Shown: positions 1-7,604, numbered from the stretch's first letter. The stretch is DNA of 57,085 nt from Candidatus Saccharibacteria bacterium UBA5170 (GCA_002413425.1 DHWY01000002.1:294346-351430); one strand, 5' to 3'. Program-made: numbers and translations. Notes: generated by a model not told the origin, from the letters alone.

Positions 1-1103
1 GGGACTGCCTTGGTAGGTAAAACGATTATCTGGGTTAGCTGCCACTGGGTAGTATTACTCTTAGTCGGACCAGTGTTGCTTGCGAACGGCGTAACGTCAA
101 AGGTCGTATTTGGCTCAATAACGCCAGAGGCGTTGGTAGTCACGCCTGGCGTGAGGCTATAGTTGTACGGAACGGAAACGCACGAGTTATTACCGCGACC
201 ATTACGACCACCGCTACTGTTTGTGGGGTCATATTGAACCTTTTCGCAGAGCGTTTTGCCAACATCAGCCTGCGTAACAGTGTAGGTTGCGAAACTGGAG
301 ATAGTTCGGATTACACCTGGAGCTTTTCCGCTGGCCGTATTAGCCCCAGCGACTGGTGACACCCAGCTAGTAAAGCCAGAAATTGCAAGATTACTATATA
401 TAGCTACTGTTGTGGCGTCTGGGCCGTTATTTCTGAGTTTATGAGTCCAAGTAATCGTGTCCCCAGGCTTAGCTGTAGTTCTATTCACAGTACTCGTTGC
501 CGATAGTTGCCATACTTTAGGCGGAGGCGGAGGCGTATGTTTAGGTAAGCCGCCAAGATCACCGACCGGATTGCCACAGTCCTGTTTCAGCACGTAACTA
601 GTCGTGCCATTGACTTTAAAAATTAATGAATAACGGTTATCAGTATAGGTGTAGAAAGCATCATCGTTTGCAAAATTTTTCATATAACCAGAGTTCCAAT
701 GATAGCCATAGTAACCGAGGCTAATGGTGACAGCAGGGTCATTGATTCTGGCGACCCAGTCGTTTACGGCAGCAGCGGAGGGCCAGCTATGGTCTGATGA
801 TCCGCGCATAGTTTGAATAATAAAGGCGGCCCCCACAGCATCACGCTGAGGCTGGGGCGGTTTTTGATTGTCACGAAGACTCAGTTGAGACTTAATAAAG
901 TTAATAAAGGTCGTCTTATTAGTCGTAGCCGGAACGCCACCGGTGATAACCTGACCAAAACCAGCCGTCTTCTTGCCCGCATTAGTAAAATAACCATAGC
1001 CCCACGCTCGACCGCCGGGATCAGCTTCTACGACAGCGATCAAACCAGTCGCCAAAATCACCGCCGCCAGCGTCGCCAGACAGAGTTGTTGGATTGCCTT
1101 CAT
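1..1103 (-). CDS. Secreted surface protein with DUF11-like repeat, C-terminus cut by window edge
   Basis: Reading from ATG at 1103 the frame stays open to base 1, so at least 367 codons are present and the C-terminus lies outside. The N-terminus is a signal peptide (MKAIQQLCLATLAAVILATG). It is followed by a roughly 165-residue Gly/Asn/Tyr-rich region, a proline linker (HTPPPPPK) and then a beta-strand-rich segment with KPGDTITWTHKLRNNGPDAT, the look of DUF11/isopeptide-type adhesin repeats. The start overlaps the stop of the upstream TPR-like gene (TGATG), implying translational coupling. Likely exported and surface exposed, perhaps an adhesin; anchoring signal not visible because the end is missing. 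Function is inference. Confidence 0.7.
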   Translation of the reverse strand, partial: MKAIQQLCLATLAAVILATGLIAVVEADPGGRAWGYGYFTNAGKKTAGFGQVITGGVPATTNKTTFINFIKSQLSLRDNQKPPQPQRDAVGAAFIIQTMRGSSDHSWPSAAAVNDWVARINDPAVTISLGYYGYHWNSGYMKNFANDDAFYTYTDNRYSLIFKVNGTTSYVLKQDCGNPVGDLGGLPKHTPPPPPKVWQLSATSTVNRTTAKPGDTITWTHKLRNNGPDATTVAIYSNLAISGFTSWVSPVAGANTASGKAPGVIRTISSFATYTVTQADVGKTLCEKVQYDPTNSSGGRNGRGNNSCVSVPYNYSLTPGVTTNASGVIEPNTTFDVTPFASNTGPTKSNTTQWQLTQIIVLPTKAV

Positions 1104-1672
1104 CAGTTAGTCAGCTCTTTTACTTTAGACTGATAGTAGCTGAAATCATCGGGGGCAAGTTGTTGCTCCTGTTCGGTGGTGCGGGCGACGACGAGTGTGT
1201 AGTATTGTAAGGCAAGCGCCTTATCGCCAACCTGTTCGGCCGCCTGTGCCAAGACGGTAGCGGTGATGCGTGTTGGATTCAACGCTTCCGCTTTCTTAGC
1301 GAAAGTAACTGCGTCCTGATTTTGTAAATTATTTAAAGCCAGCGTGGCTTTTTGAAGATAGATGTCACTCAGACTACTATTCGTTGTGGTAGTATTGGTG
1401 GCCGTTTGATTACTGACGGCATTACTGAGGGCGTCATCCAAAATAGTTTGGCCTTTGGCATAATCCCCCGCCGTCGCCGCCTTATCGGCTTCCGTGAAGT
1501 TCTTTTGAGCTTCTTGAGCCGCTGTGGACGTTGAGTCTTGCCGAGGAGGAGCTGTTATTTGAGGTTTGAAAAAGAAAAAAGCTGCCACCAAAATAATAGT
1601 CAGCACGCTAACAATGATACCGAGCTGCAGCCAATTGAATCGTTTGCCCTGAAGCTTGATGATATTTGCCAT
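1103..1672 (-). CDS. Membrane-anchored TPR-like protein
   Basis: About 189 residues. Start chosen at MANIIKLQGKRF (1672), which puts a short basic N-terminus before one transmembrane helix (LGIIVSVLTIILVAAFFFF). The outer part has a Thr/Ser/Gln-rich stretch and then helix pairs resembling tetratricopeptide repeats (KNFTEADKAATAGDYAKGQTI, DIYLQKATLALNNLQNQDAV, ALNPTRITATVLAQAAEQVG, DKALALQYYTLVVARTTE). An in-frame upstream ATG at 1723 would place extra residues inside the promoter-like TGCTATTAT box, so I reject it. Its stop overlaps the start of the surface protein by one base, so the two are co-expressed; it may help assemble or hold that protein at the membrane (inference). Confidence 0.6.
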   Translation of the reverse strand: MANIIKLQGKRFNWLQLGIIVSVLTIILVAAFFFFKPQITAPPRQDSTSTAAQEAQKNFTEADKAATAGDYAKGQTILDDALSNAVSNQTATNTTTTNSSLSDIYLQKATLALNNLQNQDAVTFAKKAEALNPTRITATVLAQAAEQVGDKALALQYYTLVVARTTEQEQQLAPDDFSYYQSKVKELTN

Positions 1673-1787
1673 GCCTGTGTATGCCTGCCTTTCCCACATA
1701 ATAGCATAGCCTTTATGCTTCATACAAACAAGAAAGGTTCTGCCTTACTCTTGGCGTAATACTATCATTATCGCCTCAGACCATTTT

Positions 1788-1838
1788 CTCTGTTAAAATG
1801 AGTGCATGAGTCTCTCCATCGGCATACTAAAGTTCTAA
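1788..1838 (+). pseudogene. Decayed copy of the ychF promoter and first codons
   Basis: CTCTGTTAAAAT followed 6 bases later by ATG AGT CTC TCC ATC GGC ATA matches CTCTGTTATAAT and the start of ychF at 2735-2776. The encoded MSLSIGI corresponds to MSSLSIGI with one codon missing, and the four base differences in the aligned codons (CTC/CTT, TCC/TCT, GGC/GGA, ATA/ATT) are all synonymous. The frame then ends after three unrelated codons at TAA (1836-1838). So this is a 10-codon remnant, not a functional gene. Together with the intact ychF start it brackets the gene at 1997-2689. Confidence 0.6.
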
Positions 1839-1996
1839 CCCAACTACCTTTTGAACTAAAAATAGCTATGCCACCTACTGATTGCGGTAAACGTGGGTAT
1901 TCGAATAGCTACATTCAATCCCTTAATGAGACTTAGGAATATTTACCAAATAATAGTTAAATCCGCGGTAAGCTAAGTTATTGAATTACAACTATT
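1839..1996. other. Non-coding stretch without recognisable content
   Basis: A+T-rich sequence between the ychF remnant and the stop of the next minus-strand gene. I see no tRNA, no strong hairpin with a T-run and no credible frame. It may be left over from whatever event duplicated the ychF start. Confidence 0.4.
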
Positions 1997-2689
1997 CTAA
2001 TTATTTTTGCCTAGGAGCATTGCCCTACCGAGCTTAACAAGATAACGTTCTGTTTCTATGTCAGACAAACCAAGTTGTTTTGCAAGTTCAAATAACTCTA
2101 CTTTATCTCGCCAAGTTACAAATTCATTTGCATCACTTTTCAGTTTTTCAGTAGCTAGAAGTTTCTTGTACGGCCTATGGGCAAAATCAAGTTTCGCTTC
2201 CTGGTCAACATAGCCCATATCTGTCATCTGAGCTATTGCTTTCGAGATTTTCGATGGATTTTCGCCACCGAGATCTTCTGCAATTTTTCTCATAAACATA
2301 GGTGTATCTTGATCGTGAGTCAGCATGTAGCCAACCACACGCGACACAAGTTCCTCCCCAACACCATTTATCTGCGGCAGCTCCTTAACTTCGTTAGACT
2401 CTACTGTCTGAGGGGTAATCGAAAAACTTGGAAGTGCTTCCGCTATGGCCAATCTTCGTCGCTCAGTTTCCCGTGGATCACCGCCGTCAAGATATTCATC
2501 ATCCTTGGCTTTTTGAACCCAAGCTGCAAGTGCGCTGACACTGGCCTCGTCTGTTTTTACATATTGCTCAGATGCTAAGTTATCTAGATGATACTTTTCG
2601 AGAGTATGAGCTGTATCCTCGTATGGATAAGCAGCATACGCGGCAATATTTGCAACTTCGGAGTCTTTAATTTGTTTACTTTCAGACAT
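1997..2689 (-). CDS. Hypothetical protein with a winged-helix-like segment
   Basis: About 230 residues, not recognised. Start placed at MSESKQ (2689) because a near-consensus promoter TTGACA-N17-TATTAT ends 8 bases upstream; the in-frame ATG at 2707 lies inside the -10 box. No signal peptide or membrane helix. Residues about 125-160 (MFMRKIAEDLGGENPSKISK, then AIAQMTDMGYV) read like a winged helix with a recognition helix, suggesting nucleic-acid binding; the N-terminal half is acidic and helical. It sits alone between a decayed and an intact copy of the ychF start, which suggests an inserted islet. Function unknown; regulator or antitoxin-like role would be speculation. Confidence 0.5.
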   Translation of the reverse strand: MSESKQIKDSEVANIAAYAAYPYEDTAHTLEKYHLDNLASEQYVKTDEASVSALAAWVQKAKDDEYLDGGDPRETERRRLAIAEALPSFSITPQTVESNEVKELPQINGVGEELVSRVVGYMLTHDQDTPMFMRKIAEDLGGENPSKISKAIAQMTDMGYVDQEAKLDFAHRPYKKLLATEKLKSDANEFVTWRDKVELFELAKQLGLSDIETERYLVKLGRAMLLGKNN

Positions 2690-2697
2690 TTGATTGC

Positions 2698-2726
2698 ATA
2701 ATAGCATAATGCTTGTGTTATGTCAA
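2698..2726 (-). promoter_or_regulatory. Promoter of the 1997-2689 gene (leaderless)
   Basis: On the minus strand: -35 TTGACA (2721-2726), 17-base spacer, extended -10 TGC-TATTAT (2698-2703). The start codon begins at 2689, so predicted transcription starts within a base or two of the ATG and there is no Shine-Dalgarno. It overlaps the divergent ychF promoter. Confidence 0.75.
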
Positions 2727-2746
2727 TATTCCTCCTCTGTTATAAT
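2718..2746 (+). promoter_or_regulatory. ychF promoter (leaderless)
   Basis: Extended -10 TGT-TATAAT at 2741-2746, only 6 bases before the ychF ATG at 2753; weak -35 TTATGT at 2718-2723 with 17-base spacer. No ribosome-binding site fits between them, so the transcript should start at or next to the AUG. Confidence 0.7.
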
Positions 2747-2752
2747 AGCTCT

Positions 2753-3832
2753 ATGAGTTCTCTTTCTATCGGAATTGTCGGCCTACCTAACGTCGGCAAA
2801 TCTACCTTATTTAACGCCCTGACAAATAATAATATTTTGGCAGCTAATTATCCATTTGCCACCATCGAACCAAACACCGGTATTGTGGCCGTGCCAGACG
2901 AGCGCTTGGCGCAGCTAGCCAAACTCTATGGTTCGGCCAAGCTACTACCTGCCACCGTCACGTTTGTTGATATCGCCGGCTTGGTGGCGGGTGCCAGTAA
3001 AGGCGAAGGCCTTGGTAACAAATTTTTGGCCAATATTCGCCAATGTGAGGCCATCGTCCATATTGTCCGCGCTTTCCATGACGATAACGTTGTTCATGTC
3101 TCTGACCACGTTAATCCTATCGATGATATCGAAATTATCAATACAGAGCTGATACTTGCCGACATTCAAACTATCGAAACCCGCCTCCCAAAAATCGCCA
3201 AAGAAGCCAAAACCCAACCGATAATGAAAGCGACCGCCGAATACCTGACAGATTTACTTACGCATTTAAAAGCTGGTACCCCCCTGTCATCCCTGAGCGA
3301 CGTAAAGTCTGAATACATTAATGATTTAAATTTACTTACCGCCAAACCAGTTATTTACGCCTTTAACGTTGACGAGCAAACGCTGGTTGATAACGCCAAA
3401 GAAGCCGAGCTAGCTGGGCTCGTCTCTCCTGCCCGAATAATTTTTGTGTGCGCCAAACTCGAAGATGAATTAAAAGGCCTAGCCCCCGAAGACGCCGCCG
3501 AACTCCTCGATAGTTATGGGGTGAAGGAAACCGGATTACTCCAAATGGTCCACGCCGCCTATGACATTCTTGGCCTCCAAAGCTACCTGACCGCCGGACC
3601 AAAAGAAATTCGCGCCTGGACAATCCGAAAAGGCGCCACCGCTCCGCAAGCCGCCGGGGTGATTCATGGTGATTTTGAACGTGGCTTCATCGCGGCCCAG
3701 ATAGTTGATTTTGACGAACTGATTGCCGCTGGTTCAGAAGTTGCCGCCAAAAGTGCCGGTAAAATGCGGACTGAGGGCAAAGACTATATCATGCAACCTG
3801 GCGACGTCGTCGAATTTCGCTTCAACGTCTAA
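2753..3832 (+). CDS. ychF: Ribosome-binding ATPase YchF/OLA1
   Basis: About 359 residues, the usual length. Obg-related P-loop ATPase that binds ribosomes and is implicated in translation and stress control. G1 is GLPNVGKST (residues 8-16), switch region NYPFATIEPN, G3 DIAGLVAGASKGEGLGNKFL, and the G4 position reads NVDE instead of NKxD, the family hallmark linked to ATP rather than GTP preference. C-terminal TGS domain ends GDVVEFRFNV. Start at MSSLSIG (2753): the upstream in-frame candidate at 2720 lies inside the promoter. Single-gene unit, followed by a terminator belonging to the opposing sortase operon. Confidence 0.95.
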   Translation: MSSLSIGIVGLPNVGKSTLFNALTNNNILAANYPFATIEPNTGIVAVPDERLAQLAKLYGSAKLLPATVTFVDIAGLVAGASKGEGLGNKFLANIRQCEAIVHIVRAFHDDNVVHVSDHVNPIDDIEIINTELILADIQTIETRLPKIAKEAKTQPIMKATAEYLTDLLTHLKAGTPLSSLSDVKSEYINDLNLLTAKPVIYAFNVDEQTLVDNAKEAELAGLVSPARIIFVCAKLEDELKGLAPEDAAELLDSYGVKETGLLQMVHAAYDILGLQSYLTAGPKEIRAWTIRKGATAPQAAGVIHGDFERGFIAAQIVDFDELIAAGSEVAAKSAGKMRTEGKDYIMQPGDVVEFRFNV

Positions 3833-3854
3833 GTAATAATTCTTTAGGGTATGA

Positions 3855-3905
3855 AAAGCCCCGGGGGACGCGGTCGCAGGATTGCGACGCGTCCCTACCG
3901 GGGGG
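3855..3905 (-). terminator. Terminator of the sortase operon
   Basis: Long G+C-rich imperfect hairpin: CCCCGG, GGGACGC and GTCGCA arms pair around a GGAT loop with one-base and two-base bulges. On the minus strand it is followed by GCTTTTC, so it best serves the sortase operon; it may also stop ychF transcripts. Confidence 0.75.
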
Positions 3906-3945
3906 TTCACTCAACTCGTTATGAGGAGAGAGTTTTGAACCCGAT

Positions 3946-4614
3946 TCATTTCAGTGGCCGTGCGAACACGAGCCAGTTGTTCGTGTAATGATGGTTGACC
4001 AAGTGCGACCTTTTTGGGTCTCTGTCGCACGTGATAAGCACCACCACCGGCGTTGCGCTCGCTCCCCAAACTGCGGGGTCGTGCTGCACGTCAGTCTTCA
4101 GCTCTGACTTGCGGTTAATGACCACAAACTTCAAAACTGTGCCGTCCGAATATCGAATGGAGAATGATGCACCATCGGGCACATCAGCGAGGCGCCAGAA
4201 GGTATCCGGCTGCGAACCCCACTGCACATGGCCAGCTATCAGCGCAACACCTGGCCGACCCGGTTTGGCCGAACGGTCAAACCAGATCGTCTGACCAGGT
4301 GGTGGTTCCAGCTCGCCCCGAGACGTGAGTCCCGTTGGGGCAATACTTTCATCGATCCCAATGGACGGGATTGACAACCAAGCAGGTGTAGCCGAGGCTA
4401 CTGGCTGGACGACCGGCTGGATGGCCGGGGTCTTTGGTGGCGAGGTTGTAGTTGGAGTCGTCGAACTCGGTGAGTCCGACGGTTGATACGTTGATGCGGC
4501 CACTGGCTGTGGCGGCATCGATGTCGGCGAAAGCCAGCCTTCAACGTGAGGATAAATCCCCACCAGGCCAGCTACCACTAACACAAACCCAGCCACAGCC
4601 AGCAGCCGGCGCAT
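3946..4614 (-). CDS. Class E/F-like sortase
   Basis: 222 residues starting at MRRLLAVAGF (4614), whose ATG overlaps the TGA of the upstream surface-protein gene. An N-terminal membrane anchor (residues 4-20) is followed by a Pro/Thr/Ser linker (30-75) and a sortase domain. Transpeptidase residues visible are His129 in IAGHVQW, Cys196 in VLITCDRD and a candidate Arg219 in WLVFAR. The small size and the AGH/ITCD motifs resemble actinobacterial class E/F sortases. It should covalently attach the neighbouring surface protein to the cell wall (inference from operon). Base composition is richer in G+C than flanking housekeeping genes, which suggests transfer or distinct selection. Confidence 0.85.
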   Translation of the reverse strand: MRRLLAVAGFVLVVAGLVGIYPHVEGWLSPTSMPPQPVAASTYQPSDSPSSTTPTTTSPPKTPAIQPVVQPVASATPAWLSIPSIGIDESIAPTGLTSRGELEPPPGQTIWFDRSAKPGRPGVALIAGHVQWGSQPDTFWRLADVPDGASFSIRYSDGTVLKFVVINRKSELKTDVQHDPAVWGASATPVVVLITCDRDPKRSHLVNHHYTNNWLVFARPLK

Positions 4615-5867
4615 CAGTGCTTGTTCTCCTGTACCTTGCGGCGCGGGAGAACGGAACCGATGAGGAGCATGGCACCGAAGCCAGCTGCCAACCAGTACCA
4701 ACCAAACCCGGTTGAGCCAACCTGGGCTGAAACGACCTTGGTCGGACTATTACTGATGTAGTCGGTGACAACCGGGGGGTTGGTGGCGGTGCTGGTGGTT
4801 GACACCGGGGTGCTGACCTTCGGAACCGCCACTGGCGATGCCTTGTGTGTCGTCACCTTGGGTGTCGTCGGCGGTGTGACCACCGGCGTGACCTTGGTAT
4901 CGGTTGGGGTTGGGGTTGGGGTTGGGGTTGGAGTGGTGCACTTGAGATCGCCGGCGCTGATGTTCGTGGCGGATCCCTTTACCTGTACACCCGAGACGTA
5001 GGTCTCGTAGTACAGCTTGTTGAGGGTCGACGTGACCGTGGCGGTTCCCCCCGCAGGGATCACCGTCTCGGTACGAACGCTGTCATCAAACCCGCTCGAC
5101 TTGACCATGACGGCCACGTCGTTGGGGTTGGTGAACGAGTACGAGTACTTCCCCGCAGTGCAGACAGAGGCCGCCTTGGCGGTCACCGGGACCACCACAG
5201 GTGACTCCTCACACGAGCTTGCGTTCGGTCGGGTCGCCGTGAAGCTGTCAATGACGACGAGCGGCGGTGACCCTTCCGGAGTATCAAGCTGCGCCTTGAC
5301 CGTGAAGGTCACGGTCTCGCCGAAGGACATCGGCTGGCTGTTCAGCGCGAAGCTGGACAGCCGATCGACTGAGTCGGGAGTCTGGCTCTCGGCGCCCCGT
5401 GAGGAGACCAAGTAGTACCAGATTCCGGCGTAACCCGGTCCCACCCCTGGAGGGGTGGCATCGGTTATGTTGGCCACCACGTGGTCGACCGTACAGCTGG
5501 GCTGCACGAACGAGACTGAACCCGCTGGATTGGGGTTCGGCACCACAACGGGAGGCAGTCCAGCTTCACACAGTGTCCGGTCATCGCTTGCGACGACGAA
5601 CGACGGCTGAGCGTCACTGAACGGCGCACCGACGATTGGCTGCACGTCGGCCTCAAGGGCGTTCGCATCGACCTCGATTGGCTGCTTGCCCTCCTTGAGG
5701 GTGTAGTGACCAGGGCCACCGACAACCTTGCAGACCAAGACCTTATCGCCCGCTGCTGCTGGCGCTGCTGTTACCACTGCTGGCGCTGCGAACATGAGGG
5801 ACAACAAGCCCACCATGCTCAACCAGGCAATCCCCTTCGGGATGCCCTTAAACTTGGGAAGAGACAT
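4614..5867 (-). CDS. Surface protein, probable substrate of the adjacent sortase
   Basis: 417 residues. Signal peptide (IAWLSMVGLLSLMFAAPAVV, cleavage near AAPAAAG), then beta-rich modules (one around KVLVCKVVGGPGHY, one around SCTVDHVVANITD, one around AASVCTAGKYSYSFTNPND), a PTPTPTPTPT stalk encoded by a hexanucleotide repeat, a Thr/Pro/Val-rich wall-spanning region, and a C-terminal sorting-signal layout: VGSTG (383-387), hydrophobic helix, PRRK tail. VGSTG occupies the place of LPxTG/LAxTG but lacks the usual first two residues. AAGGGG upstream acts as ribosome-binding site. Leads the two-gene operon with the sortase; likely a host-contact or wall-decorating protein (inference). Confidence 0.8.
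   Translation of the reverse strand: MSLPKFKGIPKGIAWLSMVGLLSLMFAAPAVVTAAPAAAGDKVLVCKVVGGPGHYTLKEGKQPIEVDANALEADVQPIVGAPFSDAQPSFVVASDDRTLCEAGLPPVVVPNPNPAGSVSFVQPSCTVDHVVANITDATPPGVGPGYAGIWYYLVSSRGAESQTPDSVDRLSSFALNSQPMSFGETVTFTVKAQLDTPEGSPPLVVIDSFTATRPNASSCEESPVVVPVTAKAASVCTAGKYSYSFTNPNDVAVMVKSSGFDDSVRTETVIPAGGTATVTSTLNKLYYETYVSGVQVKGSATNISAGDLKCTTPTPTPTPTPTDTKVTPVVTPPTTPKVTTHKASPVAVPKVSTPVSTTSTATNPPVVTDYISNSPTKVVSAQVGSTGFGWYWLAAGFGAMLLIGSVLPRRKVQENKH
4902..4932. repeat. Hexanucleotide (TTGGGG)n tract inside the surface-protein stalk
   Basis: Five consecutive GGTTGG-type units on the plus strand, encoding alternating Thr-Pro on the minus strand. Contains four or more G4 runs separated by TT, so the template strand can fold into a G-quadruplex. 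Unit length is a multiple of three, so slippage would change stalk length without a frameshift. Confidence 0.8.
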
Positions 5868-6020
5868 CAGATGTCTATCCCCTTTCTGCTCCTTCTCAGG
5901 GGAGCATTGATGAAATGAATCGGATTGTTAAATGCGCCCATCGGGGACACACGTAGTGTATCAATCCGAGGGCACGCAATCCTTATCCCGTTTCCCGAAA
6001 ACGGGGCGAGGATGCAGATC
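5868..6020 (-). promoter_or_regulatory. Long structured 5' leader of the surface-protein/sortase operon
   Basis: About 150 bases separate the promoter from the start codon, unlike the leaderless genes nearby. It holds a hairpin CCCGTTTTCGGGAAACGGG and a pair CGGATTG...CAATCCG that could close a larger stem, before the AAGGAG/AAGGGG region. No known riboswitch recognised; may control stability or translation. Confidence 0.45.
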
Positions 6021-6027
6021 ATTCCGA

Positions 6028-6056
6028 ATTATAGAACAAAAAGCTTTGAATGTAAA
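6028..6056 (-). promoter_or_regulatory. Promoter of the surface-protein/sortase operon
   Basis: Near-consensus on the minus strand: -35 TTTACA (6051-6056), 17-base spacer, -10 TATAAT (6028-6033). Predicted start about 6021. Confidence 0.8.
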
Positions 6057-6089
6057 GCGTTAATTTTAATACTTAAACTCTGTTAATGA

Positions 6090-6815
6090 TCAAGCTTGCA
6101 GACGTTTGAGCTTATAAAATCGCTCTTGGTTACCCTTGGCACCAGCCACGTCGCTGTCTCGCTTGTCGGCGATCACGAATAAATCTTTGGACCATACTTC
6201 AAAATCCTTCAGAATCTGACGGCGCATCGAGTCGTTTTTGATAATGCCTTTGTTGGTCTGATCCTTGCCAGCTTCAAACTGCGGTTTGACCATGGCGATA
6301 ATTTCGGTATTGGCCCCACTTAGGTATTGGTGGAGATGGGGCAGAATCTCACGCAGGCTGATAAACGACACGTCGATTACGATAATATCTGGTTTTTCAT
6401 TCAGATAAAAATCGCGGATATCGGTTTTTTCGTGCAACTCAATCTTGGGATGACCGTGCAGACTCGGATGAAGTTGATCCGTACCGACATCAACCGCGTA
6501 GACTTTGATAGCCCCGTGGCGCAGTGCATAATCCGTAAAACCACCAGTACTACTGCCAACGTCGAGTACGACCTTATCCCGAAAATCGAGCTTCAGAACC
6601 TCGGCAACAGACGCCAGTTTTAGACCAGCCCGACTGACATACTGGTCTTCGGCTGTCATATTAATAACGGCATCCGAACGCACAAATTGACCAGGTTTTG
6701 TCACTACTTTACCATCAATCGTGACTTTGCCCATCTTGATCCAGCTCTCTGCCTGTGACCTCGTCGGTGTCAAACCACGCTTGGTGAGCTCGATATCAAG
6801 ACGCTGTTTGGTCAT
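6090..6815 (-). CDS. tlyA: TlyA-family rRNA 2'-O-methyltransferase (hemolysin A-like)
   Basis: 241 residues. An N-terminal S4 RNA-binding domain (RLDIELTKRGLTPTRSQAES) is followed by an FtsJ-type Rossmann methyltransferase: SAM-binding VVLDVGSSTGGFTDYALRHG and later IIVIDVSFISLREIL and MVKPQFEAGKDQ. TlyA enzymes methylate ribose in 16S/23S rRNA in actinobacteria; the hemolysin name is historical. Five bases after efp, so the distal gene of the rpsF operon. ATG GTC..: start MTKQRLDIEL matches the family. Specific rRNA target not deducible here. Confidence 0.88.
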   Translation of the reverse strand: MTKQRLDIELTKRGLTPTRSQAESWIKMGKVTIDGKVVTKPGQFVRSDAVINMTAEDQYVSRAGLKLASVAEVLKLDFRDKVVLDVGSSTGGFTDYALRHGAIKVYAVDVGTDQLHPSLHGHPKIELHEKTDIRDFYLNEKPDIIVIDVSFISLREILPHLHQYLSGANTEIIAMVKPQFEAGKDQTNKGIIKNDSMRRQILKDFEVWSKDLFVIADKRDSDVAGAKGNQERFYKLKRLQA

Positions 6816-6820
6816 ACGGA

Positions 6821-7387
6821 CTAATCCCGCTTTCGTTCGCGGTATTCACCCGTCGTGGTATCAACCGAGATGACATCGCCCGTTTTAATAAACGACGGCA
6901 CTTTAGCGACCAATCCGGTCTCGAGGGTGGCGTCTTTCAAAACGCTACTCGTCGTATCACCTTTGGTGATACTTTCACAATACGTGACTTCCAAATAAAC
7001 GTTCTTGGGAAGCTCGACGTTGATAATCGTGCTATCAAATGATTGCAGGCTCAAACTTTCGCCCTCTTTCAGATAGCCGCTCGCGTCCCCGACTGTCTCG
7101 GCGGAGAGTTCGAACTGTTCGAATGACTCAGGATCCATGAAATGAAAGTTGCTGCCGTCAGAATAAAGATACTGAACAGTGCGACTACGCACCTCGGCCG
7201 AGTCAATTTTTTCTTGACCCTTAAATGTTTTGGGGATGACGCTGCCATCAATCAAGTTTTTGAGTTTGACGTTGACAATACTGCCGCCGCGGCCCAGCAC
7301 TTTTTGGTTATAGTCGGTGACACGAAAAGGCTTGCCGTCAATTTGGACGACAACACCTTTTTTGAGATCAGTTGGCTGATATGCCAT
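6821..7387 (-). CDS. efp: Elongation factor P
   Basis: 188 residues, the full three-domain length (KOW-like domain I and two OB domains). EF-P enters the ribosomal E site and relieves stalling on polyproline, relevant here because the window encodes several proline-rich proteins. The domain I tip reads LGRGGS with Arg33 where E. coli has the modified Lys34; Arg tips occur in EarP-rhamnosylated EF-Ps, but no modification gene is visible in the window. The C-terminal signature GDVISVDTTTGEYRERK is typical. AAGGG ribosome-binding site lies in the end of rpsR, three bases upstream gap; co-transcribed with rpsF-ssb-rpsR. Confidence 0.95.
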   Translation of the reverse strand: MAYQPTDLKKGVVVQIDGKPFRVTDYNQKVLGRGGSIVNVKLKNLIDGSVIPKTFKGQEKIDSAEVRSRTVQYLYSDGSNFHFMDPESFEQFELSAETVGDASGYLKEGESLSLQSFDSTIINVELPKNVYLEVTYCESITKGDTTSSVLKDATLETGLVAKVPSFIKTGDVISVDTTTGEYRERKRD

Positions 7388-7390
7388 GGG

Positions 7391-7594
7391 TTACCCTTGA
7401 GTAACGAATGGTAGCAGCGCCAAGTGACGAGCGCGTTTGATAGCCGTGGCGAGTTGTCGCTGTTGCTTGCTGCTAAGGCCGGTTTTGCCGATTGGCTCAA
7501 TCTGACCATACATGTTGATAAATCGTTGAAGCGTTTTGACGTCGGTGTAGTCAAAATATGCGGGGGTATCTTTTTTAAATCGTTTAATAGCCAT
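7391..7594 (-). CDS. rpsR: Small ribosomal subunit protein bS18
   Basis: 67 residues starting MAIKRFKKDTPAYFDY, chosen because AGGAG lies 7 bases upstream; an upstream in-frame ATG (7621) would run into ssb. The core FINMYGQIEPIGKTGLSSKQQRQ and KRARHLALLPF is diagnostic. The zinc-binding cysteines of C+ type S18 are absent. Pairs with S6 (encoded two genes upstream) on the platform of the 30S subunit. Confidence 0.95.
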   Translation of the reverse strand: MAIKRFKKDTPAYFDYTDVKTLQRFINMYGQIEPIGKTGLSSKQQRQLATAIKRARHLALLPFVTQG

Positions 7595-7604
7595 AATTAT
7601 TCTC

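Noticed and set aside
1806..1838. Ten-codon frame as a genuine leaderless small protein
   Set aside because: The match to the ychF start in promoter and codons explains it better as a remnant, although transcription from its TAAAAT box is possible.
4902..4932. Repeat array as possible CRISPR or telomere
   Set aside because: Units are six bases with no spacers and lie in frame within a coding stalk.
4750..5415. Several long plus-strand frames opposite the surface-protein gene
   Set aside because: High G+C lowers stop frequency on the opposite strand; compositions are biased and the minus strand has promoter, signal peptide and sorting-signal logic.
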